Assembly (NCBI RefSeq): GCF_937967675.1
Contig: NZ_CALBSN010000073.1
Location: 1-34,148 of the forward strand
Origin: an uncultured Flavobacterium sp.
GTDB taxonomy: Bacteria; Bacteroidota; Bacteroidia; Flavobacteriales; Flavobacteriaceae
Direction: 5' to 3'
DNA: 34,148 nucleotides
Under the pieces are notes generated by a model. It ran no database searches, was not told where the DNA came from, and saw only the letters and a list, made by a program, of their open reading frames with translations. Below, in pieces: positions 7,112 to 15,713 of this stretch (its first letter is position 1; the number at the start of each line of letters is the position of its first letter). Both the position numbers and the translations under genes were made by a program.

Positions 7112-8551
7112 TTAAAAAAACCAACTCGCCACAAAAATCGCCGTAATTACGCAAATTAAATCCACTAAAAGCATCATGCCTAAAGTGTAACGGGTGTTTT
7201 TCACGTTGATGCTTCCAAAATAAACTGCAATTACATAGAAAGTCGTTTCGGCACTACATTGGAAAATACAACTTAGTCTTCCGGTTAATGAATCGGGTCC
7301 AAATTGCTTCATTGCATCAATCATAAATCCTCGTGAACCACCTGAACTAAAAGGACGCAACATAGCTACAGGCAATGAATCGGTGATTTCTTTAGCTACG
7401 CCAAGATGAGCAAATAAAAAGGAAATCCCGTTGGCTATAATTTCAAACAAGCCACTGTTTCTGAATAAGGAAATTGCAACTAACATTCCCATTACATAAG
7501 GAAAAATGGTAACTCCGGTTTTTAATCCATTATTCGCTCCTGCTACAAAAGTGTCGAAAATGGTTGTTTTTTGTTCCACGAATTTCTTCTCTTGAACGAA
7601 AGAAAATATCAAAGTTCCACCGATAATTAAGATTAACAATAATCCCGAAAGGTTAGAAGTAAAGTAATTTTTACCAATTAAATCCAAACTGTTTACATAA
7701 AATAATAATCCCACAATAGCACCAATAACTCCCATTAAAGCGGCTAATAAAGAAGCACTTTTAAAATTAACACGTTGTTTAATTCCAACTAAAATGAAAG
7801 CAGCAATAGTTCCAACAAAAGAAGTTATAATGCAAGGCAGCATTACATCGGCAGGATTTGCAGCGTGTTCAGCAGCTCTATAACCAATAATCGATGTTGG
7901 GATTAATGTTAATCCCGCAGCATGTAAGCACATGAACATGATTTGGGCATCACTAGCTCTGTCCTTGTCAGGATTTAATTCTTGTAAACTTTGCATGGCT
8001 TTTAATCCAAAAGGAGTTGCAGCTGAATCCAATCCTAAGAAGTTGGCAGAAAAATTCAACGTCATATAGGAAATCGATTCGTGGTTTTTAGGAATCGAAG
8101 GAAAAACTTTAGCAAACAACGGACTTAATTTCTTAGCCAATCTTTCCGATGCTCCTGAAATAATAAGTAGTTCCATTATTCCGCAGAAAAAGGATAAATA
8201 AGCAATCAAAGGCAGAATTAAATCAAATAAACTGCTTTTGGTCATAGGAAGTAAACCATCTGCTTTTTGTTTTCCGCTGTAGATTTTTACAGTTTGATTG
8301 TTGTAAATATAGGTAGTGTCTGCATCCTTTTCATTTTTATTAATAATGAATGTTTTGTCTTCAGCCTTTTGTACACTGTCTTGCACAAATTTGGGTACTT
8401 CTTTTAAATATTTTTCACCAATTAAAAGAGGTTCACCTTGTTTTCCATTCAAAACATAATCAATAGAATAATATTGCGAAGAGAACAATCCGAATACAAT
8501 AAAAAAGATAGATGATATAAATATCACTAACCAAAATCTGCTTAAAACCAT
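7112..8551 (-). CDS. SpmA-SpmB fusion membrane protein (nucleoside-recognition/Gate domains)
   Basis: A 479-residue polytopic membrane protein that joins the two halves encoded separately as spmA and spmB in Bacillus. The N-terminal half carries the SpmA signature LGLDSAATPFGLKAMQSLQ, and the C-terminal half carries the SpmB signature LPVAMLRPFSSGGSRGFMIDAM with CSAETTFYVIAVYFGS. Both halves belong to the nucleoside-recognition/Gate domain family seen in Na+-linked nucleoside carriers; the substrate is not known. One membrane segment at residues 5-25 is followed by a soluble, charged stretch (about 35-100) before the main bundle. In an organism that does not make spores this is an inner-membrane transporter or gate of unknown role, so the usual name 'spore maturation protein' is misleading. 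No clear promoter was found upstream. Confidence 0.85.
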   Translation of the reverse strand: MVLSRFWLVIFISSIFFIVFGLFSSQYYSIDYVLNGKQGEPLLIGEKYLKEVPKFVQDSVQKAEDKTFIINKNEKDADTTYIYNNQTVKIYSGKQKADGLLPMTKSSLFDLILPLIAYLSFFCGIMELLIISGASERLAKKLSPLFAKVFPSIPKNHESISYMTLNFSANFLGLDSAATPFGLKAMQSLQELNPDKDRASDAQIMFMCLHAAGLTLIPTSIIGYRAAEHAANPADVMLPCIITSFVGTIAAFILVGIKQRVNFKSASLLAALMGVIGAIVGLLFYVNSLDLIGKNYFTSNLSGLLLILIIGGTLIFSFVQEKKFVEQKTTIFDTFVAGANNGLKTGVTIFPYVMGMLVAISLFRNSGLFEIIANGISFLFAHLGVAKEITDSLPVAMLRPFSSGGSRGFMIDAMKQFGPDSLTGRLSCIFQCSAETTFYVIAVYFGSINVKNTRYTLGMMLLVDLICVITAIFVASWFF

Positions 8552-8686
8552 AAATACCTATTTTTTCGTAAATGTAATATTTATAAGTGTTTAAAGAAAA
8601 TTTAATTTTTCCCTAGCATAGTTCTAATTATTTTACTTTAAGAAATTTTTTTTATTGAATTCAAGTCGTTTATTTTAAAACATTTT

Positions 8687-8715
8687 TTTGAAATTATGAA
8701 AAAATTATATATTTG
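8687..8715 (+). promoter_or_regulatory. Bacteroidota-type promoter for the secreted protease
   Basis: The -33 box TTTG (8687-8690), a 17-base spacer and the -7 box TATATTTG (8708-8715, a perfect TAnnTTTG) match the consensus used by the primary sigma factor in Flavobacterium. Transcription would start near 8721, leaving only about 4-15 bases before the candidate start codons of the protease. Confidence 0.75.
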
Positions 8716-8735
8716 TTTTATTAAATGAAACTAAT

Positions 8736-11708
8736 TTGCCCCAAAAAATAAAAAAACAACAATTATTCACTTATTTTATTATCTTTTTCTGTGTACTATC
8801 TTTTTCACAAACCAAGGAAGATGTTGCTAAAATAACAAAAGACTACAATTTTGCAAAAATTCAGGAAAAGATATCTTACTATCGACAGTTAGAAGAAAAA
8901 CAAAGAGCTAAGGCTGTTGAAATTGCTAACAAAAACAATTGGCCAATTTTTATTAAAGGAGATGACGGAAGTTTTAAACAACTAATGAGCGTTACTCCTG
9001 ACGGATATCCTATTTATTATGCAACAACAAATGTAAATGCAGCAAAATCCACAAGAGCAAATTTTTTAAACACTGGTGGTGGTATGGGATTAACTTTAGA
9101 TGGTCAAGATATGATTGCTCGTGTTTGGGATGGAGGTACTGTAAGAAGAACTCATAGCGGTTTTGGAGGAAGAGTGACAACTGTTGATGATATTTCAGGA
9201 ATATCTTATAGCGATCATGCCACTCATGTTACAGGTACAATATTAGCTTTACCTTGGAGTACTGCATCAGCTGGAGTAAAAGGAATGGCAACATTAGCAA
9301 CGGCAAGGACATTTAATTGGGACAATGATGAGTCAGAAGCCTTATCTGAGGTTTTGGGTGGAATGTTAATCTCAAATCATTCTTATGGGGTTCCAATAGG
9401 ATCAGGATCATCTATATTGCCTGCTTGGTATATAGGAGCGTATACAGATGCTGCAAGATCTTGGGATGAAATTACATATCTATCACCCTATTATTTACCT
9501 GTAATGTCAGCGGGAAATGATGGAACTAACAATAATAATTCAAATCCAATTGCTGTAGGTTATGATAAATTAACTGGAAATAAAACCTCAAAAAATACAT
9601 TAATCGTAGCAAATGCAAATGATGCTGTAATAAATACGGATGGTAGCTTATTTAGTGTTTCAATAAATACGTCAAGTAGTCAAGGTCCTACAGATGATAG
9701 AAGAATTAAACCAGATATTACAGGAAATGGTACAGGTTTAACATCTACAATATCCACAAGTAACACGGCAACTGCATCAATTTCTGGTACCTCAATGGCT
9801 AGCCCTAATGTTGCAGGAACTTTATTATTATTGCAGCAACATCAAAAAAATTTAACAAACAGTTTTATGAAGTCCTCTACTTTAAGAGGTTTAGCGTGTC
9901 ATACTGCTGATGATGCTGGAAATTTAGGTCCCGACGCTAAGATGGGTTGGGGTTTATTAAACGCAAAGAAAGCCGTAGAAACAATTACCGGAAATGGTTT
10001 AACCTCATGGATTTCAGAAGAAAATTTGACGCAAGGGCAAACCTTCAATATTACTGTTAAATCAAATGGAGGTTCATCAAACCCATTAATTGCATCCATA
10101 ACTTGGACTGATTTACCCGGAATTGCAAATAACGGAACTATGGGAGATAATGATATTACTCCAGTATTAGTTAATGATTTAGATATAAGAATTACAAAAG
10201 ACGGAACAACTTTTTACCCTTGGAAATTACAATCAAATCCTTCTGCATTAGCTGTTAGAAATGGGGATAATAATGTTGATAATATTGAAGTTATTAAAAT
10301 AGACGCACCTTCTGCAGGTGATTACGTTATTTCAGTAACACATAAAGGAAATTTAGTTTCAGGCTCTCAAAATTATTCTTTAATTATTACAGGCATTACT
10401 TCCGATTTTTCATTAATTTCTAAATCCGAGGATTTAACTTTATGCTCAAATCAAGATGCTGTTTACAATTTTGAATATAAGCAAACGGGATCAATGACAA
10501 CCACATTTTCAGCAATTGGACTACCTCTTGGAGCTGTAGCGTCATTTAGTCCAACTTCTTTAAATACAAATGGAAGCGTTACAATGACAATTTCAGGATT
10601 AGCCAATGTACAGCCTGGAATTTATAATGTAGGGATTTCAGGAAACAATGGTTCTGAGATTGAAACAAGATTAAAACAACTTAGAGTTTACTCTAATAAT
10701 TTTCAACCAACAGTTTTATTATCTCCAGATGCAGGACAAAATAATACTGCCACAACTTTGTTTTTTAATTGGAATTCCGACATAAATGCTGAAAGCTATA
10801 ATTTACAGCTATCAAATCAATCAGATTTTTCTACATTTTTTGCAAATGTTAATACAACAGCGCCCGGTTATTTGATAACAGGATTAATTCCTAACACAAC
10901 ATATTATTGGAGAGTAATTCCATCAAACCGTTGTGGAGACGGTGCAACAAATTTAGCTTTTGTAAATAGTTTTAAAACAGGAATATTAACTTGCGGTAAT
11001 ACATTTGTTGCAACGGATTTTTCTAATGCAATTATTGGAACTACAGCAAACAGTGTTGCAACAATTCCAATTGAAGTAACAGGAGGGTTAACGATAGGAG
11101 ATATAAATGTTAACTTAAATTTGACTCATACATATATTCAGGATATGAAGTATTTTTTAGAAGGCCCTTCTTCCATAGGAAGTCCTTTAATAATGTTGTT
11201 TGATGAACCTTGCGGTGATAATGATGATATTAATTGTACTTTAGATGATGCTGGTACAAATTTTACTTGTGGTGCTACGGCCCCATCAATAATTGGCAAT
11301 GTTAAGCCTATCGATTATTTGGCTAACTTAAATAACTTACCAGCGGATGGAATATGGACTTTACGCGTTGTAGACGCATATAATGGAGATGGTGGTATTA
11401 TTAATAGTGTTTCTTTGTCAATATGTAACTTAGAGCAACCGCTTAGTAAATCAGATAATACTTTTTCTGAAGTAAAGGTGTATCCAAATCCAGCAAAAGG
11501 AATTATTAACATTGATTTATCATCATTGTCTTATTCAAACTCAACTATGTACAAAGTAAACGACTTTCAAGGAAGGCAAGTATTAGAAAAAAAATCTAAT
11601 AGTATTTTGGAAGTATTAAATATTGAAGACCTTTCAGAAGGTGTTTATTTGTTAACCATTGAAAACGATCTAGGAAAAACAACGAAAAAAATAGTTGTTA
11701 AAAAATAA
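8736..11708 (+). CDS. Secreted subtilisin-like (S8) serine protease with P domain and type IX sorting signal
   Basis: A 990-residue secreted endopeptidase. In order: signal peptide (about 1-25); S8 domain with Asp132 (RVWDGG), His161 (DHATHVTGT), oxyanion Asn261 (SAGND) and Ser353 (GTSMASP); a beta-sandwich region; a fibronectin type III-like domain (about 665-745, ending TTYYWRVIPSNRCGDG); a proprotein-convertase P domain (about 750-895, with LNLTHTYIQDMKYFLEGP and GIWTLRVVDAYNGDGG); and a type A C-terminal sorting domain (VYPNPAKGIINIDL to the end KKIVVKK) that sends it through the type IX secretion system to the surface or medium. The start is unsettled. TTG at 8736 gives an acceptable signal peptide. 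An ATG at 8725 would give a more usual one but is one base out of frame, and runs of four C and six A lie between. It is flanked by its own promoter and terminator, so probably monocistronic. Confidence 0.93.
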   Translation: MPQKIKKQQLFTYFIIFFCVLSFSQTKEDVAKITKDYNFAKIQEKISYYRQLEEKQRAKAVEIANKNNWPIFIKGDDGSFKQLMSVTPDGYPIYYATTNVNAAKSTRANFLNTGGGMGLTLDGQDMIARVWDGGTVRRTHSGFGGRVTTVDDISGISYSDHATHVTGTILALPWSTASAGVKGMATLATARTFNWDNDESEALSEVLGGMLISNHSYGVPIGSGSSILPAWYIGAYTDAARSWDEITYLSPYYLPVMSAGNDGTNNNNSNPIAVGYDKLTGNKTSKNTLIVANANDAVINTDGSLFSVSINTSSSQGPTDDRRIKPDITGNGTGLTSTISTSNTATASISGTSMASPNVAGTLLLLQQHQKNLTNSFMKSSTLRGLACHTADDAGNLGPDAKMGWGLLNAKKAVETITGNGLTSWISEENLTQGQTFNITVKSNGGSSNPLIASITWTDLPGIANNGTMGDNDITPVLVNDLDIRITKDGTTFYPWKLQSNPSALAVRNGDNNVDNIEVIKIDAPSAGDYVISVTHKGNLVSGSQNYSLIITGITSDFSLISKSEDLTLCSNQDAVYNFEYKQTGSMTTTFSAIGLPLGAVASFSPTSLNTNGSVTMTISGLANVQPGIYNVGISGNNGSEIETRLKQLRVYSNNFQPTVLLSPDAGQNNTATTLFFNWNSDINAESYNLQLSNQSDFSTFFANVNTTAPGYLITGLIPNTTYYWRVIPSNRCGDGATNLAFVNSFKTGILTCGNTFVATDFSNAIIGTTANSVATIPIEVTGGLTIGDINVNLNLTHTYIQDMKYFLEGPSSIGSPLIMLFDEPCGDNDDINCTLDDAGTNFTCGATAPSIIGNVKPIDYLANLNNLPADGIWTLRVVDAYNGDGGIINSVSLSICNLEQPLSKSDNTFSEVKVYPNPAKGIINIDLSSLSYSNSTMYKVNDFQGRQVLEKKSNSILEVLNIEDLSEGVYLLTIENDLGKTTKKIVVKK

Positions 11709-11721
11709 ATTTAATTTTAAT

Positions 11722-11750
11722 AAAAAAGCTCGATAAAATCGAGCTTTTTT
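11722..11750. terminator. Bidirectional intrinsic terminator
   Basis: A perfect hairpin with arms AAAAAAGCTCGAT (11722-11734) and ATCGAGCTTTTTT (11738-11750) around AAA. It gives a U-tract in both directions and separates the protease gene from the convergent crotonase gene. Confidence 0.92.
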
Positions 11751-11757
11751 ATTAAAA

Positions 11758-12534
11758 TTATTTCCCTGGAAACGCTGCTTTTCTTTTCTCTAAAAATGCT
11801 GTTGTTCCTTCTTTAAAATCTTCTGTACCAAAACAATATCCAAAATTTTCAATTTCTACTTGGTAGCCATTAACACCATCGGTATAATTTGCATTAACCG
11901 CTTGAATCGCTTTTGCAATAGCCACGCTTGAATTTTTAGTAATTTTAGAAGCAATTCCTTTTGCAAATTCTAACAATTCAGCTTGTGCAACTACATGGTT
12001 TACTAAACCATAATTTTTAGCTGTTTCGGCATCAATCATACCTGCTGTCATAATTATTTCCATAGCACGCCCTTTTCCAACTAATTGCGCCAAACGTTGT
12101 GTTCCTCCGTAACCTGGAATAACTCCTAACGTTACTTCTGGTAATCCCATTTTTGCATTATCTGAAGCTACTCTAAAATGACATGACATAGCCAACTCTA
12201 ATCCGCCACCAAGTGCAAAACCATTTACAGCAGCAATAACTGGAGTACTTAAATTTTGAACAAAATCAAATAATAATTCTTGCCCTTGAGCAGCTAATTT
12301 CCCTCCTTCTTCAACTGAAAAATGAGCAAATTCTGAAATATCAGCTCCGGCCACAAATGCTTTTTCTCCACTTCCCGTTATAATAATTGCTTTTACAGAT
12401 GAATCTTCGTTTAACGATTTAAATCCATCGTGTAATTCTTGAATGGTTACTTTGTTTAAAGCATTTAATTTTGTTGGTCTGTTAATCGTTACAATAGCAA
12501 TAGCTTCCTGTTTTTCGATAAGGATATTTTCCAT
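11758..12534 (-). CDS. Enoyl-CoA hydratase/isomerase (crotonase family)
   Basis: A 258-residue crotonase-fold enzyme, the usual length for 2-enoyl-CoA hydratases. It has the CoA-binding segment AFVAGADISEF (59-69), the oxyanion-hole and first catalytic-glutamate block NGFALGGGLELAM with Glu113, and the second-glutamate block GLPEVTLGVIPGYGGTQRL with Glu133. Having both glutamates favours a true hydratase (trans-2-enoyl-CoA plus water to 3-hydroxyacyl-CoA) over an isomerase-only member. The exact pathway (fatty acid beta-oxidation, amino acid breakdown or butanoyl-type chemistry) cannot be settled from sequence alone. It is the last gene of a minus-strand unit, starting 2 bases after the stop of the sensor kinase, and is followed by the terminator at 11722-11750. 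Confidence 0.92.
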   Translation of the reverse strand: MENILIEKQEAIAIVTINRPTKLNALNKVTIQELHDGFKSLNEDSSVKAIIITGSGEKAFVAGADISEFAHFSVEEGGKLAAQGQELLFDFVQNLSTPVIAAVNGFALGGGLELAMSCHFRVASDNAKMGLPEVTLGVIPGYGGTQRLAQLVGKGRAMEIIMTAGMIDAETAKNYGLVNHVVAQAELLEFAKGIASKITKNSSVAIAKAIQAVNANYTDGVNGYQVEIENFGYCFGTEDFKEGTTAFLEKRKAAFPGK

Positions 12535-12536
12535 TT

Positions 12537-14015
12537 TTACTTAATTTGATTATTTATTGGGAAGGAAACCAAAAATTCGGTTCCTACATTGGGTTCCGTT
12601 TCAAAGGTAATCGTTCCGTTATAATTCTCTATGATATTTTTAATAATAGCTAAGCCGAGTCCCATTCCACTCGATTTTGTAGTGAATTTAGGCTCAAAAA
12701 CGCGTTCCTGATTTTCTTCTGAAATTCCGTTTCCATTATCTTTTACGGCAATTTTAACTTCTTCACCTTGTCTAAAAACCGTAACAAAAACCAATTTATT
12801 TTCTTGTTCTTCAGGTATGGCTTGAATGGCATTCTTAACCAAATTCGTAATGACTCTAATTAATTGCGTTCTGTCTAATTTGGCAATAATTTCGTCTTCT
12901 AATGCTGAAAACTGGATAAAATCTTCATTAAAAATTTCTAAAGCCATTTTTACAATACGAACTACATTTAGCGTTTCGTTTTGTTGCGCAGGCATAGCTG
13001 CAAAGTTTGAAAAAGCTCCTGCAACTGCGGTCATGGTATCTATTTGCTGTAAAATAGTTTTGGTATAATCGTCTAATTTTTGAATAATATTTGGGTCATT
13101 TACATCGAACTTTCTTTGGAAATTTTGCACGGTTAATCGCATTGGAGTAAGTGGATTTTTAATTTCGTGTGCTACTTGTTTCGCCATTTCGCGCCATGCT
13201 TGTTCTCTTTCGCTTTGTGCTAAAATGGTGGCGCTTTCTTCTAATTTATCCACCATGTTATTATAGGAATTAATTAAAAGATTAATTTCTTTACTTCCGT
13301 CTTCTATTACAATTTTTTCATTTCGTTGATACAATTCTGTCTCTTGAAGTTTATCACTAATAATTTTTAAAGATTTGGTAATATAACTCGATAAAAAATA
13401 AGACAATACAATAGAAATAAAGAACATAAAAACGTAAACTTGCCCAAATCGAATTAAGAAATTTTGAACTTCATTGTCGTAAAACTCGGTATTTTCTTCA
13501 TATGGTAAATTTAAAATTCCCATGGGTTTAAACTTAGTATCCTTTAAATACGAATAAGAAGATCGGAACGATTGCCCATCAACTTTTGAAAATTCAATGT
13601 AACGTTTGTCTAATGACGATTGAATAATTTTTAATGTGGATGGGTTTATTTTTGGTTTGTCTTTATCTAGTTTGAATATAGCTTTTGATGATATTAAAAG
13701 TTTTCCTTTTAAATCAAAAAAATTGATTTCCATACTGTGAATGTCTGATAATTCGAATATTTTCTCTTTAAAAATTAAAGGAATATTTTCCGTCGTAAGC
13801 GGATAAGTAGTAGTTTGAAGCACATAATTAATATGTTCGGTAATAGCCGCTTCTTTTCGTTCTAAACGATCTTGATGGTATTCACGAGCTTCTTTTCTAA
13901 ATTGATAAATAGAAACCGCAGCAATAAGAACAGACGCAATTAACGTTAAGAATATCATGGAAAGAAATATTCTAACACGCAAGGAAAGGTTCTTAAAGTT
14001 TAAAATTCTATCCAT
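12537..14015 (-). CDS. Membrane sensor histidine kinase, NtrY-like
   Basis: A 492-residue kinase. Membrane helix 1 is at about residues 15-37, an extracytoplasmic sensor domain at 40-185, helix 2 at about 190-212, then a HAMP linker. The HisKA phospho-acceptor block is EMAKQVAHEIKNPLTPMRLTV with His283. The ATPase domain has the N box NLVKNAIQAIP, G1 VKDNGNGI, F box FEPKFTTK and G2 SSGMGLGLAIIKN. The AHEIKNPLTPMRL block is typical of the NtrY group, whose partner is normally an NtrC-like sigma-54 activator. No such partner is encoded in this window, so the kinase is an orphan here. It is placed 16 bases after hemJ and 2 bases before the crotonase gene, so is presumably co-transcribed with hemH and hemJ. 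Confidence 0.92.
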   Translation of the reverse strand: MDRILNFKNLSLRVRIFLSMIFLTLIASVLIAAVSIYQFRKEAREYHQDRLERKEAAITEHINYVLQTTTYPLTTENIPLIFKEKIFELSDIHSMEINFFDLKGKLLISSKAIFKLDKDKPKINPSTLKIIQSSLDKRYIEFSKVDGQSFRSSYSYLKDTKFKPMGILNLPYEENTEFYDNEVQNFLIRFGQVYVFMFFISIVLSYFLSSYITKSLKIISDKLQETELYQRNEKIVIEDGSKEINLLINSYNNMVDKLEESATILAQSEREQAWREMAKQVAHEIKNPLTPMRLTVQNFQRKFDVNDPNIIQKLDDYTKTILQQIDTMTAVAGAFSNFAAMPAQQNETLNVVRIVKMALEIFNEDFIQFSALEDEIIAKLDRTQLIRVITNLVKNAIQAIPEEQENKLVFVTVFRQGEEVKIAVKDNGNGISEENQERVFEPKFTTKSSGMGLGLAIIKNIIENYNGTITFETEPNVGTEFLVSFPINNQIK

Positions 14016-14031
14016 ATTTTTTTGATGAAAA

Positions 14032-14586
14032 TCAACTGTTGTTTTTCTCTCGAATTTTTTTGTATAATCTGTAACCTAACATTAATAATACTGAAAAAGC
14101 AATAATGCCAACAACGCCAAAAATCCAATTAATTGCATTTTTTAAAATTACTAAAAAAACTACTGCAAATAGAATAATTGTAGCACCTTCGTTCCAGATT
14201 CTAAAGAAACTTGAAGTATGCTTTACCTCATTATTTTGCAATTGTTTAAATATTTGATGGCATTTTAAATGATACAAATACAATAAAAACACAAACGCTA
14301 ATTTAACGTGCATCCAAGGTTGGGCTAACCAAACTTTACCAACTTCAGTAAAAAACAACATCCAAAAAGCAAAAACACTTGCTAAAACAGCACTTGGCCA
14401 AGTTATAATGTACCATAAACGATATTGCATTAATTGGTATTGTTTAATTAATATGTCTTGCTCGGGTTGAGGTTTTTGTTTGGCCTCTGCGTGATAAACA
14501 AATAACCTAACAATATAAAACAAACCAGCAAACCAAGTAACCACAAAGATTAAATGTAACGATTTTATGTAATTGTATAATTCCAT
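14032..14586 (-). CDS. hemJ: Protoporphyrinogen IX oxidase, HemJ type
   Basis: A 184-residue membrane protein of the HemJ/UPF0093 (CopD-related) family with four to five helices. The invariant residues shown to matter in other HemJ proteins are present: His11 in SLHLIFVVTWFAGLFYIVRLFVYH and Lys95 in MHVKLAF. HemJ oxidises protoporphyrinogen IX to protoporphyrin IX, the step before ferrochelatase, and is itself a heme-binding inner-membrane protein. It starts 3 bases after the stop of hemH on the same strand, which strongly supports the assignment: the two enzymes act in succession and are encoded together. No flavin-dependent HemG/HemY is present in the window, so HemJ is the only protoporphyrinogen oxidase seen here. 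Confidence 0.9.
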   Translation of the reverse strand: MELYNYIKSLHLIFVVTWFAGLFYIVRLFVYHAEAKQKPQPEQDILIKQYQLMQYRLWYIITWPSAVLASVFAFWMLFFTEVGKVWLAQPWMHVKLAFVFLLYLYHLKCHQIFKQLQNNEVKHTSSFFRIWNEGATIILFAVVFLVILKNAINWIFGVVGIIAFSVLLMLGYRLYKKIREKNNS

Positions 14587-14589
14587 TTT

Positions 14590-15615
14590 TTATTGATTTT
14601 GAAAAGCCCATTGATCAATCCAACGGCTCATGGTTTTAACCCAATCGGCACTATCATTTAAACATGGAATAGACAAGAAATTTTCTCCACCGTTTTCTTT
14701 GAAACTATGTGCTGCTTCCATTCCAATTTCTTCTAAAGTTTCCAAACAATCCGAAACAAAAGCGGGTGTAACCACTGCTAAATTCTTAATTCCTTTTTGT
14801 GCTAAACCATCAATAGTAGCATCGGTATAAGGTTGCAACCAAGGATCGCGACCCAAACGTGATTGAAATGATGTGCTGTATTTTCCTTCTTCCAAACCTA
14901 AAAATCCAGCAACTTGTTTAGTAGTTTCATAACATTGATGACGGTAGCAAAACTCGTGTGCTTTTGAAGGCGTATTACAACAACTTCCATCTATTTTACA
15001 ATGCGATTTTGTTACATCTGATTTTCTAATATGACGCTCTGGAACACCATGATACGAAAACAATAAATAATCTGATTTAAAATCATCTAAAGCCGATTTA
15101 ATGGAGTTAGATAAATCACGAACATAATCGGGTTGGTTATAAAAAGCTGGTAAAATGGTGAATTCCATGTTAGGGAATTGTTTTTTGCGAATTTCTTCGG
15201 CTAATACCAAAATAGTTTCGGTTGTTGCCATAGCAAACTGAGGATACAATGGAATTAATAAAACCTCATCAACCCCTTGATTGTGTAATTCTTTTAAACC
15301 AAATTCGATACTAGGATTTCCATAACGCATGGCTAAAGAAACCGGAATACTGACTTGTTCTTGAACTTTATTTTGTAATCGTTTTGATAACACAATTAAT
15401 GGAGAACCTTCTTCCCACCAAATTTTTTTATACGCTTTAGCTGATTTTTTTGGGCGAGTATTTAAAATGATTCCTTTTACTAATAAGGCTCTAAGTAAAT
15501 ATGGAACATCGATAACGCGTTCGTCCATTAAGAACTCATCTAAATATTTTCTAACATCTTTAGGTTCAGGGCTGTCAGGTGAGCCTAGATTAATTAACAG
15601 AACTCCTTTTTTCAT
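14590..15615 (-). CDS. hemH: Ferrochelatase
   Basis: A 341-residue enzyme that inserts Fe2+ into protoporphyrin IX (or coproporphyrin III in other lineages). It opens GVLLINLGSPDSP, has the catalytic His189 in LLFSYHGVPERH, GKYSTSFQSRLGRDPWLQPYT in the middle, and the active-site acid motif ETLEEIG near residue 292. There is a cysteine-rich insert just after the active site, Cys206, Cys212, Cys213, Cys223 and Cys228 (HCKIDGSCC ... CYRHQC). It recalls the internal [2Fe-2S]-binding segment known in some bacterial ferrochelatases; whether a cluster is bound here is not shown. It heads a minus-strand unit with hemJ, a sensor kinase and a crotonase. Confidence 0.96.
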   Translation of the reverse strand: MKKGVLLINLGSPDSPEPKDVRKYLDEFLMDERVIDVPYLLRALLVKGIILNTRPKKSAKAYKKIWWEEGSPLIVLSKRLQNKVQEQVSIPVSLAMRYGNPSIEFGLKELHNQGVDEVLLIPLYPQFAMATTETILVLAEEIRKKQFPNMEFTILPAFYNQPDYVRDLSNSIKSALDDFKSDYLLFSYHGVPERHIRKSDVTKSHCKIDGSCCNTPSKAHEFCYRHQCYETTKQVAGFLGLEEGKYSTSFQSRLGRDPWLQPYTDATIDGLAQKGIKNLAVVTPAFVSDCLETLEEIGMEAAHSFKENGGENFLSIPCLNDSADWVKTMSRWIDQWAFQNQ

Positions 15616-15713
15616 TTTCTTTTTTTTGTAAAAATAATCAATACTCTTTTTAAAGAAAGTTTTATATACGTTTTTTATCTATAATGCGATTTGTTAAATC
15701 AATATAATTGAAA

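Noticed and set aside
7112..8551. Evidence for sporulation from the SpmA/SpmB-like protein
   Set aside because: The family is widespread in bacteria that form no spores, and nothing else in the window suggests sporulation.
15688..15700. Inverted repeat GATTT-GTT-AAATC near the end of the AraC-type gene
   Set aside because: The arms are only 5 bases and the spacing does not fit FNR or Fur sites; it is not near a clear promoter.
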